Position numbers and translations under genes: made by a program. From assembly GCF_000230995.2 (NCBI RefSeq), contig NC_019973.1, forward strand, positions 3,052,001-3,116,000: DNA of 64,000 nt, written 5' to 3'. This stretch comes from Mesorhizobium australicum WSM2073 (GTDB lineage: Bacteria > Pseudomonadota > Alphaproteobacteria > Rhizobiales > Rhizobiaceae). The notes below the pieces were generated by a model. The model did no database searches, was not told the origin of the DNA, and worked only from the letters and a program-made list of their open reading frames with translations. Shown here in pieces: positions 17,673-24,458 of the stretch; the first letter of the stretch is position 1, and each line of letters begins with the position of its first letter.

Positions 17673-18295
17673 GGGCCGCTTTCCGGCTGCCCACTCTGAG
17701 ACTGCCCACTCTGCGACTGCCCGGCCGCCGGCAGGTCGGCGACCGGCAAGGTGACGGTGCCGAGCCGGTAGGGGTTGTACCAGCCTGGTGTGCCATAGAG
17801 ATTGTCGCGCGGCTTGAAGATCTCGGCGGTGACGCCGAAGGCGAGGCTTGCCGGCACGGCGGCGTCCCCGGCAAGCGGCCAGACATAGGCCATGCGCTCG
17901 GTCATGCCGGGATGCAGTTCCGGCGTCATCGTGGAATCGCGTGTCAACACGATCATCGGCACGGGATCGGACAGGATCACGCCGTCCGGCGCGAAGACGT
18001 TGAAATAGCCCTTGTCGGATTGCGCGGTGCGGTTGGTCATGTCGACTTCCAGCACCAGTGCCTTCTGGCCCGGCTTCAGCGGCACGCCGTGGACCCCGGC
18101 ATGGCCGACATAGGCGCGCACCGGCTGCAGGCGCCAGCGGCCGGCCTCGATGACGGCGTCTGGCGGCAATTGTGGTGGATCATGGGCGGGCAGGGCGCCG
18201 AATGCCCCCATCAGGCCGGCGACGAACAAGGCGGCAATGGTTCCCCCGCCGGCCGTTATCCAGGTCTGAACTTTTGAGCGGGCAGTCTTGAACAT
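17669..18295 (-). CDS. Membrane-anchored protein, first gene of a coupled operon
   Basis: 208 residues with one N-terminal transmembrane segment (TIAALFVAGLMGAFGALPA) and a periplasmic domain (VRAYVGHAGVHGVPLKPGQ, ALVLEVDMTNRTAQSDKGYF) resembling an Ig-like fold. The last 15 residues are a short Ser-Gln-Ser-Gly tandem repeat (SQSGQSQSGQ) encoded by repeated 12-15-bp units, a site prone to slippage. The stop overlaps the next gene's start by 4 bp. Unknown function, probably a complex with its two operon partners. Confidence 0.8.
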   Translation of the reverse strand: MFKTARSKVQTWITAGGGTIAALFVAGLMGAFGALPAHDPPQLPPDAVIEAGRWRLQPVRAYVGHAGVHGVPLKPGQKALVLEVDMTNRTAQSDKGYFNVFAPDGVILSDPVPMIVLTRDSTMTPELHPGMTERMAYVWPLAGDAAVPASLAFGVTAEIFKPRDNLYGTPGWYNPYRLGTVTLPVADLPAAGQSQSGQSQSGQPESGP

Positions 18296-18397
18296 TCCAA
18301 ATTATGTGCGTCGAACGAACAGGCACCCCAGGCGCAATCTAGAAAGAAAAATCAGGGATTGAAACCGCAAATGGCTCGGTCCAGCCGTGCTCGGGCC

Positions 18398-18760
18398 TCA
18401 GGCTGCTTCAAGTGCCCAAAGACGATGGCCGAAACGGCGGAAGAAGCGCGCCACGAGCCGCTGCTGCTTCGCCCTGGCAAGGTCGGCCAGGCGCCGTTCC
18501 TGGCGCCAGCGCGGCATGTTGCGCCAGCCGGCGATGAAACGGGCTGCATCCTCGACGGCTTCGTGCGCCGACAGCGCCGGGTCGATCGCGGCCAGGAACA
18601 GCGGCTCCGCCTGCTTCAACTCGTCGATGACGGCCTTGCGCCTGAAATGATCCAGGCGGGCCTGCGCGATGCCGGTGCGGCGGATCGCCTCGAAGGCTTC
18701 GAGCAAGGCGGGACTGTCGCCGGTGTAGCCGCAGGCGCGGGCGAAATCGGCGGCATCCAT
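18398..18760 (-). CDS. Small helical protein of unknown function
   Basis: 120 residues, Arg/Ala-rich and predicted helical (ALLEAFEAIRRTGIAQARLD, later RWRQERRLADLARAKQQRLV). The start at 18760 (MDAADFARACGY) follows GGGAG. It is read away from the 20-bp promoter/operator copy at 18816-18835, so it probably belongs to the same regulon as the prophage-like module. No family recognised. Confidence 0.65.
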   Translation of the reverse strand: MDAADFARACGYTGDSPALLEAFEAIRRTGIAQARLDHFRRKAVIDELKQAEPLFLAAIDPALSAHEAVEDAARFIAGWRNMPRWRQERRLADLARAKQQRLVARFFRRFGHRLWALEAA

Positions 18761-18815
18761 TCTTGCTCCCGGATCTGGCGCGAGGTGATCCCGCGCCGAC
18801 TCACATTTGCAAGTG

Positions 18816-18835
18816 TGATATAAGCATAACTCAAA
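18816..18835 (-). promoter_or_regulatory. 20-bp promoter/operator copy A
   Basis: tttgagttatgcttatatca on the minus strand, identical to the plus-strand copy at 20156-20175. TTATAT could serve as a -10 box. On the + strand it is preceded by the imperfect palindrome cacatttg/caagtgtg (18803-18818). It faces the minus gene at 18398-18760. Confidence 0.7.
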
Positions 18836-18942
18836 CGTACATAGAAGGGAGACTTTTGGAGGAGTTTGGAAACTGCGACTCGACTCCTGCTTCGAAACAC
18901 GGGAAGATAGGAACAAAGCACGAACAAAAGGACGGAGAAGTG

Positions 18943-19245
18943 ATGGCGTTGCCAGGCAGGGAAGCAGTGATCGCGCAGGTCGCCTCGCTGTCGGTCGAGT
19001 GCGCCGATTGCGGCCGCAACAGGTGGTGGCGGCCCGATCAGTTGAAGCGCTTCGGTGTGAATGGGAGCACGCCGCTGGCCGCGCTGTCGGGCCGCATCGT
19101 CTGCTCGGCCTGCCGGGCCGACGGGCTGCCTGGCACGGCGATCTCGATCCAGGCCGCTTTCATCGACGAGCGCCAGCGCGTGCGCTCGGAAGCGCGCATG
19201 CTGAGCGGCCGCGACGTGCCGCTGGAGGGGTCGAGGCGGGCTTGA
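18943..19245 (+). CDS. Small protein with two Cys-x2-Cys motifs
   Basis: 100 residues. CADCGRN (near residue 17) and CSACRAD (near residue 52) probably bind one zinc ion; between them is WWRPDQLKRFGV, which looks like a DNA- or RNA-contacting helix. The start at 18943 follows ggagaag. It is the first + strand gene after operator copy A and lies in the S24-repressor module. Function unknown. Confidence 0.7.
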   Translation: MALPGREAVIAQVASLSVECADCGRNRWWRPDQLKRFGVNGSTPLAALSGRIVCSACRADGLPGTAISIQAAFIDERQRVRSEARMLSGRDVPLEGSRRA

Positions 19246-19257
19246 GGGCGCCGGCTG

Positions 19258-19400
19258 CCTAAGGCGTCAGCAAACGTGTCTTCGTCGAAGAGGGCAACGT
19301 CTCGACCGCCGTGAAAGGCTTGCAAGACCGTCACGGTGTTGTCCTTGACGCTGAATGCTATCGTGGCTCGCGGGCGATAGCCCACGCCACGCAGGCCCGG
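19258..19400 (-). pseudogene. Remnant of a RelE/ParE-type toxin (C-terminal part)
   Basis: Directly after the repressor stop, the minus strand encodes PGLRGVGYRPRATIAFSV, then VTVLQAFHGGRDVALF. This matches the conserved end of RelE/ParE-family toxins, which have an Arg-rich strand before IAF and a terminal FHGGRD-like strand. The N-terminal half with its helices is missing and no antitoxin gene is adjacent. The frame runs on past 19258 only as an antisense frame of the + gene. Family assignment rests on motif memory. Confidence 0.55.
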
Positions 19401-19401
19401 T

Positions 19402-20133
19402 CTAGTATCCCAGCAGTTCCTTCAGCGGAATCACCCGCCAGACGTGCTTGATGGCGTAGCGATTGAAGGTCAGCGTCTTGGGCGGATTGTACTGCTCGAC
19501 CACCAGCTCGCCCGCCGTGCGCCGGACCAGTTTCTTGATGAAGGCCTTGCCGTTCTTCTCGTTCTCGTCGGGAAAGGTCTCGATCACCACATGGTCGCCC
19601 GGCACCGCGTCGCGGCCGCCGCAATAGATCATGTCGCCGGGTTCGTAGCGCGGCACCATGGAATCCGAGAGGACATGGAGCGCGAATACTCTCGGCAGGT
19701 TGCGGATCCCTGGCGGACGCTGCACGTATCCTGCCGGCTCGCCGTTGAAGGTGAAGTCGCCGTCGTCGCCGCCGACGGCGGCGCCCAGCACCGGAATGTC
19801 CATCGCTCCGGCCGGCAGCGGGCCGGCGTCGGTGACGATCTCGGCGTCCGCCACTGGGCCGGCATCGTCGAGAAAGACGACCTGCCCTTGGCCCAGCGCC
19901 ACGGGGTCGACGCGCAGGAAGGCGGCGGTCTTCAGCAAGTTCTCGGTCTTGGGCAGGTTGCGCCCGGTTTCCCAGTTGCCGACGGCGGCGACATCGGTGT
20001 CGTTGTGCTCGGCGATGTGGCGCATGACCAGGCCACGCTGCTTGCGTGCCTGGCGGATCGCGGCCCCGACCCTGATCGACAGTTGCGTTTTCACCATGGC
20101 CTCATGTGACCGGCAAGTCCTGCTTTCGTCCAT
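19402..20133 (-). CDS. Phage-type repressor with S24 (LexA/C1-like) peptidase domain
   Basis: 243 residues (231 if translation begins at Met-13, 20097). The N-terminal Cro/C1-type helix-turn-helix (about 17-75) has IRQARKQRGLVMRHIAEHND and VGNWETGR. The C-terminal S24 domain (about 110-240) has a putative self-cleavage Ala-Gly-type region (VLGAAVGGDD), the catalytic Ser in SDSMVPRYEPGD and the catalytic Lys in AFIKKLV. Such repressors are inactivated by RecA-stimulated self-cleavage after DNA damage. The gene probably governs the two 20-bp operator copies near 18.8 and 20.2 kb, and is read away from the second. Confidence 0.92.
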   Translation of the reverse strand: MDESRTCRSHEAMVKTQLSIRVGAAIRQARKQRGLVMRHIAEHNDTDVAAVGNWETGRNLPKTENLLKTAAFLRVDPVALGQGQVVFLDDAGPVADAEIVTDAGPLPAGAMDIPVLGAAVGGDDGDFTFNGEPAGYVQRPPGIRNLPRVFALHVLSDSMVPRYEPGDMIYCGGRDAVPGDHVVIETFPDENEKNGKAFIKKLVRRTAGELVVEQYNPPKTLTFNRYAIKHVWRVIPLKELLGY

Positions 20134-20155
20134 GAAAGAATGGCTTGCATGAGTT

Positions 20156-20175
20156 TTTGAGTTATGCTTATATCA
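20156..20175 (+). promoter_or_regulatory. 20-bp promoter/operator copy B
   Basis: tttgagttatgcttatatca on the + strand, an exact copy of the element at 18816-18835 in opposite orientation. Upstream TTGCAT and internal TTATAT are 17 bp apart, a plausible -35/-10 pair firing toward the GcrA-like gene. It lies 23 bp outside the repressor start, as expected for an autoregulated divergent operator. Confidence 0.7.
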
Positions 20176-20677
20176 ACTTATGCAAAAGCTCAACCCTCTC
20201 AGAGTCGACAGCACCTCCAGACCGGCCTTGCCGGCCTGCCCTTTCCCTTCCGCCCCGGCCGCCACCTCCCCGGCCGGGGCGAAGCGCGAAGCCGATTGCC
20301 TTGGTGCATCGGCCTTGCGTCCGGTCCGCCCGTTCCCGGCGGCCGGAACGGCCGGAGCCGCCGCTCCCCGCGGCTCCGGCCCCCCATTCGACCCGGCCGC
20401 GGGTGTTGCCTGTCGCACGCAGAACGGCACCGTAGATCCTGTACGAGCCGATGACGGGCAGGGCTGGTTCGGCCCCCCGATAGAGACCTGGCGCGGGCGC
20501 GGCTTGCGCGCCTCGCCGCAGGTCGCCCGGCGAGGCTGAGAGCCGGCTCGTGCACAGCAATCCCAGCGGCCGACAGGCCGACCAGGCCCGACAGCGCCCA
20601 TGACGGCCGCGGGCAAACCCCACGCTTGCCTGACGGCGCCGTCCACGGCGGCCGCTGGCCGCGCAATGGAGACGGAC
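20176..20677. other. Leader or decayed region of 500 bp
   Basis: A + frame from 20180 to 20539 begins four bases after operator B, but its product is Pro/Ala/Arg-rich low-complexity sequence without a ribosome binding site. I see no reliable gene. It may be a long leader of the GcrA-like gene or remnant DNA. Confidence 0.4.
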
Positions 20678-21316
20678 ATGGTAAGCTACAGTGACAGCGA
20701 ATTGCAGGCGATTGCCGCCTGGCTCGGGGATGGGCTTTCGGCCTCCAGGATCGCGGCGGCGTTCAGCGCACAGCGCGGCAGCCCAGTATCGCGCAACGCC
20801 ATTATCGGCATCGTCCATCGCAATGCCATGCTGGGCGCGATCGGCTTCGCCAATGGCAAGGGCCCGTCGGCGGCCGGCACGGCGATGGCCACGGCGGCGA
20901 GCCGAGCCGCCAAGGCGGAACCTCCAACGAGCCGTGCCGGCGCCATCCCGCAGCCGGGGAGCACACCGGCCGTGCGGCCGAAGCAGGCCCCTTCGCCCGT
21001 CCGGCCACGGCTTTTCCAACGCGAGGCGGGCGTGCTGATCGCTGATGGGCAAACCTACCGCTTCAAGGTGCCGGCGTCGCCGCGCGGTCCTATCGGCCGG
21101 CAGCCGCATGGCGTGGCCATGCGCTTCATCGATTGCCTGTTCACCCGCTGCCGTGCTCCGCTCGACCCAGCGCCGGAGGAAGATGCTAAAAATGGTCAGC
21201 CCGGCGGACGGCCCGGCCAGGACATGCTGTGCTGCGGCATGCGCACCACGGCGTTGAAAAGCTACTGCGGCTATCATCAGGCGCGCTTTCACCGCCCTGT
21301 TTGCGAAGCCGGATGA
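20678..21316 (+). CDS. GcrA-like cell-cycle regulator family protein
   Basis: 212 residues. The N-terminus resembles the GcrA DNA-binding domain (ELQAIAAWLGDGLSASRIAA and SRNAIIGIVHR). A long Ala/Pro-rich linker (about 70-120) leads to a C-terminal Cys-rich part (FIDCLFTRCRAPL, LCCGMRTT, SYCGYHQARFHRP) like the GcrA tail. GcrA is a sigma-70-binding, methylation-aware transcription factor of alphaproteobacteria. This copy has an insertion compared with typical GcrA and sits in a prophage-like module, so it is more likely an accessory paralogue. Start at 20678 chosen because GGAG lies 6 bases upstream. Confidence 0.75.
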   Translation: MVSYSDSELQAIAAWLGDGLSASRIAAAFSAQRGSPVSRNAIIGIVHRNAMLGAIGFANGKGPSAAGTAMATAASRAAKAEPPTSRAGAIPQPGSTPAVRPKQAPSPVRPRLFQREAGVLIADGQTYRFKVPASPRGPIGRQPHGVAMRFIDCLFTRCRAPLDPAPEEDAKNGQPGGRPGQDMLCCGMRTTALKSYCGYHQARFHRPVCEAG

Positions 21317-21433
21317 AGCTCGGTCCCTTCTCCCCGTTGAATGGAGGAAAAGGCGCTTCTCACGCCGCCGTCACCAGTTTCGATCGCCGCCAATACCGGG
21401 AGAATTACCGTGAACGCCTATCGCGCCGCACCG

Positions 21434-21790
21434 CTATTTCGGCATCTGGCGCCCTTGTTTGGGCGGCTGCACCGCCCGTCGCTCCAGCATCGTCGCCGGG
21501 CCGCCGCCGGCAACCAGAATGCCGGCAACCCGGGCAAAGCCGGTGAACACTTTCATTGCATCGGATTGCGAGATCTGCGCCGCGATGGCGGCGCTGCAGG
21601 CGTTGAGGGCGCTGCGATAGACGTGGCCCCGCCGCTCGATCGGCCAGCGCTGCAGGAAATCGGCGGCCTCGCTGACAGTCTCGATCTCCTCGACATGGCC
21701 GTCCAGGCAGACTTTGAGCGGCACTCCGGTCTTCATCGTACCCACGGCATTCACCTTCGGTGCGGGCGCGGCTTTCGAGCCGACGCTCAT
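21434..21790 (-). CDS. DUF982 protein
   Basis: 118 residues. The central part matches DUF982, a small rhizobial family (VSEAADFLQRWPIERRGHVY and ALNACSAAIAAQ). The C-terminal tail is basic and Pro/Gln-rich. It follows a second DUF982 gene on the same strand by 39 bp, so the two form an operon. Function of the family is unknown. Confidence 0.8.
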   Translation of the reverse strand: MSVGSKAAPAPKVNAVGTMKTGVPLKVCLDGHVEEIETVSEAADFLQRWPIERRGHVYRSALNACSAAIAAQISQSDAMKVFTGFARVAGILVAGGGPATMLERRAVQPPKQGRQMPK

Positions 21791-21829
21791 AAACGCACAA
21801 GGCCTGCCGCCGGTTGCATCGCGGCCGTC

Positions 21830-22111
21830 TCAGGGGCTCGCTGCCGCGTCGAGCCACTCATGTGCGCGGCTTCTTGGCTTGGCCACCAATATGCCTTGTT
21901 GCCTGGCCGCCTCGCGGAAGGCCTCGAAGGCGGGCCGCGGACAGCAAGTACCCTCGACCGCGAGCCGGACGAGCCGTGCCGCCTCGAGATAGCCCGGCGC
22001 GGTTTTGTCGGGCCATTGGTGACGAAGCGCCATCGCCGCATCGGCCACCGAGCCGACCAGCATGGTCTTGTTGTCGCAGAAACGCAGGGTCACCGGCATG
22101 AAAGCCGTCAT
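21830..22111 (-). CDS. DUF982 protein, upstream paralogue
   Basis: 93 residues with the same fold as its downstream neighbour: VGSVADAAMALRHQWPDKTA and a run ending in AFEAFREAARQQGIL. The start at 22111 has a strong ribosome binding site, GGGGAGG. Divergent from the DUF1376 gene at 22205. Confidence 0.8.
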   Translation of the reverse strand: MTAFMPVTLRFCDNKTMLVGSVADAAMALRHQWPDKTAPGYLEAARLVRLAVEGTCCPRPAFEAFREAARQQGILVAKPRSRAHEWLDAAASP

Positions 22112-22204
22112 GGGCAATCCTCCCCTTGGGCATGGACGCGTCACAACGTCCGGACCGGCGGCGGGTTCCATTAGCGCGGCTGTAAGAACGAGGTGGTGCG
22201 CGGC

Positions 22205-22819
22205 ATGAGCGAACGGCCCTTCATGCAGCTCTACGTCTCCGATTTCGTCGGCGACACGCTGCAACTCTCGACCGAGCAGATCGGCGCCTACATGCTGCTG
22301 CTGATGGCGATGTGGAACGCCGGGGGAAGCCTGCCCGAGGATGACGCGAGGCTGGCGCGCGTGGCGCGCCTGCCGTTGAAGCGATGGCGCGCGATCAGTG
22401 CCGAGCTGCTCGCCTTCTTCGAGCGCGAGGGCGACGAGATCGGACACAAGAGACTGACGAAGGAGCTGCGCAAGGCGCGGCTCAAGAGCGAGGCGAGAGC
22501 GGCCGCCGGCGCGCGCGGCGGAGCCGCCACCGCCTTGAAAACAAAGGCGCATACCCAAGCAAATGCCGATGTTTTGACGCGGCATTCTCCAGAGTCCAGA
22601 AACCAGATGGAAAAAGCTTCGGCTTTTTCAGCGCGCGAAGGGCGCGAAAGACCGGGCCGGCTCAAAAAGCCGCCGGGCTGGACCAGGCCGAAAACCCACG
22701 GGGACGCCGCCAACGCCATCATCGAGGAGATCCGCGGATATGACCACGGCCGAACTGCAGCAGGCAACGAAGGCGCTGGCGGCAATGTTCTCCTGCTTCC
22801 CGCAATCCGCCCTGACTGA
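22205..22819 (+). CDS. DUF1376 protein (phage replication-associated type)
   Basis: 204 residues. The N-terminal domain PFMQLYVSDFVGDTLQLSTE then AYMLLLMAMWNAGGSLPEDD is diagnostic of DUF1376, which is often found in phage or prophage replication modules. The C-terminal half is basic and low in complexity. The ATG at 22205 is preferred to the GTG at 22193. Its 3' end overlaps the next gene by 80 bp, a large overlap but in a different frame. Confidence 0.85.
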   Translation: MSERPFMQLYVSDFVGDTLQLSTEQIGAYMLLLMAMWNAGGSLPEDDARLARVARLPLKRWRAISAELLAFFEREGDEIGHKRLTKELRKARLKSEARAAAGARGGAATALKTKAHTQANADVLTRHSPESRNQMEKASAFSAREGRERPGRLKKPPGWTRPKTHGDAANAIIEEIRGYDHGRTAAGNEGAGGNVLLLPAIRPD

Positions 22820-23111
22820 CGTCGAGATGCAACTGCGCGGCTACCTCGGCGCGATCAGGGATGCCGAACTGGGCGACCTGCAGGCCGCCATCCAGCGCTT
22901 CGTGCGCGGCGAGGTGAGGAGTTGCAACGCGCAGTTCTGTCCTTCGAGCGCGCAGCTCTGCATCGAAGTGCGCGAGCGGCGGGTGATGCGGGAGTTGCTG
23001 GCGCGGAGGGGCGCCGGCCTGGTTTCCTCGCCTGTGCGAAGCGGCGGGCAGGTGGCCCGGCGAAGCCGGGACGGAGAGGGGGACGCCCTCGGCCACGCCA
23101 GAGCCGACTGA
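22740..23111 (+). CDS. Hypothetical protein downstream of DUF1376 gene
   Basis: 123 residues. The first 75 are regular and helical (LQQATKALAAMFSCFPQSAL, GYLGAIRDAELGDLQAAIQR), with three cysteines at about residues 19, 62 and 67. The last 40 are Arg/Gly-rich and may be disordered. Start ATG at 22740 follows gaggag. It probably acts with the DUF1376 protein; no family name can be given. Confidence 0.7.
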   Translation: MTTAELQQATKALAAMFSCFPQSALTDVEMQLRGYLGAIRDAELGDLQAAIQRFVRGEVRSCNAQFCPSSAQLCIEVRERRVMRELLARRGAGLVSSPVRSGGQVARRSRDGEGDALGHARAD

Positions 23112-23149
23112 GAATTGGCCACCACTCGAACACAACCAAGGAGCCACCC

Positions 23150-23743
23150 ATGCCCAAAAAAACCAAGGCCGCCAGGCCGCAAGCGCCGAAACTGCCGAGA
23201 GGCGAGGCCGAGCAGGTGCGCATCCGCCGCGAGGTCGGCCATGATTTCGCGCTGAAGGACGATGCCTTCGGCCGCAAGCGGCTGACACCGGGCACGGCCG
23301 AGGCGCGGCGCGTCTACGAGGTGTCGAATGACGGCCACACTTCCACCGGCGGCATCGTGCGGGTGCGCAATGTCGACCCGCTGCTGGGCATCACCTCGCT
23401 GACCCGCCAACAGCGCGAGGCCGGCATGCGCTACCGCGAGCACTTCCGGTGCAGCCAGCAGGCCGATATCAAGCCGATCCGCTGGACGGAGCGCGTCGAC
23501 GGCGGCCGCATCGGCGGCGGCATCGCCGACAGCGTGCTCAACGCCGGCCGCACGCACGCCGCCGCGACACGGGCCCTCGGGCATTGGGATGTGGCGGCAA
23601 TCGTGCATAAGGTCGTGTGCCTGGAACAGCCGGTGAAGACCGTGGCCGAACAGGATGGCGAAGGCCGCGACGTGGTGACGAGGCTGCTGAAGGTAGGGCT
23701 CGACGTGCTGGCCGTGCACTATGGGATGATGATGGGACGTTAG
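23150..23743 (+). CDS. DUF6456-like protein (tentative)
   Basis: 197 residues. Lys-rich start, then SLTRQQREAGMRYREHFR and a C-terminal helical domain (VVCLEQPVKTVAEQ, VVTRLLKVGLDVLAVHYG). This pattern resembles DUF6456 proteins, which in rhizobia often occur with repressor-like genes; I am not certain of the family. Start set by aaggag seven bases before the ATG. Last gene of the prophage-like module. Confidence 0.65.
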   Translation: MPKKTKAARPQAPKLPRGEAEQVRIRREVGHDFALKDDAFGRKRLTPGTAEARRVYEVSNDGHTSTGGIVRVRNVDPLLGITSLTRQQREAGMRYREHFRCSQQADIKPIRWTERVDGGRIGGGIADSVLNAGRTHAAATRALGHWDVAAIVHKVVCLEQPVKTVAEQDGEGRDVVTRLLKVGLDVLAVHYGMMMGR

Positions 23744-23817
23744 GATTGTTCAACCCCGACGATGCGGGCGCGCCGGCAAATGCTGGTGTTTTACGCAAGC
23801 CGGACGGTAATATTGAT

Positions 23818-23839
23818 CCGGCCGGCTAACGCCGGCCGG
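23818..23839. terminator. 9-bp GC hairpin between convergent genes
   Basis: ccggccggc and gccggccgg pair perfectly around a taac loop, between the stop codons of the gene ending at 23743 and the minus gene ending at 23854. No T-run, so it is at most a weak bidirectional terminator. Confidence 0.45.
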
Positions 23840-23853
23840 GCCAAATCCCAAGG

Positions 23854-24207
23854 TCAGTAGCCGCAGACCCGCACTCTCTCGATTACACGGTGGTGGTGGC
23901 GCCAATGCTTCACCAACTCGGTGTGGCAGCGGCGATGGTACATGCCGTAATAGCGCGGCCGGTAGCCGTCGTCGTACACGCCATAACGATAGTGGTGACG
24001 GCGGTAATAGGCACCATCGTCGGAGTAGCCACCGTAATAGTCGCTATCGTCGGAGTAGTGACGGTAATAGTCGCGATGTCTGGGAACGTAGTAGTCGTCA
24101 TCATAGCCGTTCCCGATGCCGAGCGTGATACTGGCGGCATTTGCCGGAGCGATCACCGCCATCGCCGAAGCGGCCGCGATCACGGATGCAAGCAAGAGCT
24201 TTTTCAT
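23854..24207 (-). CDS. Secreted Tyr/His/Asp-rich small protein
   Basis: 117 residues with a Sec signal peptide (MKKLLLASVIAAASAMAVIA, cleaved near ANA). The mature part is extraordinarily rich in Tyr, His, Arg and Asp (HRDYYRHYSDDSDYYGGYSD), with two Cys near the C-terminus. Such secreted proteins occur widely in rhizobia and may bind metal or the cell surface; that is inference. Very strong ribosome binding site (aaggagg). Confidence 0.85.
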   Translation of the reverse strand: MKKLLLASVIAAASAMAVIAPANAASITLGIGNGYDDDYYVPRHRDYYRHYSDDSDYYGGYSDDGAYYRRHHYRYGVYDDGYRPRYYGMYHRRCHTELVKHWRHHHRVIERVRVCGY

Positions 24208-24458
24208 GACAACCTCCTTCTTAAGGTGCGCCTAATAAACGCTGCAGCCGCGGCCCTGTTCCCATAAATCGGTGGATCGATCGTTCGAGCTGTTTGCCGG
24301 GGCGCGAAAGGACCTGTCCGGCGATGCCGCCCTGGCCGTACCTGTCAGCATGCTGGGGGGCGTTTTGAACCTTGGCCGCCGCCGTCCATTTCCCCTGGAT
24401 GCAACGGGGGCCGAGTAAGCGGGCGCGCTTCCTTTTCCCACAAGGGGAAAGGAACCCT

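Noticed and set aside
20180..20539. 119-residue + frame just after operator copy B
   Set aside because: Low-complexity Pro/Ala/Arg composition and no ribosome binding site; reported only as part of the gap.
18398..23743. Complete prophage
   Set aside because: No integrase, structural, packaging or lysis genes and no flanking attachment repeats were seen.
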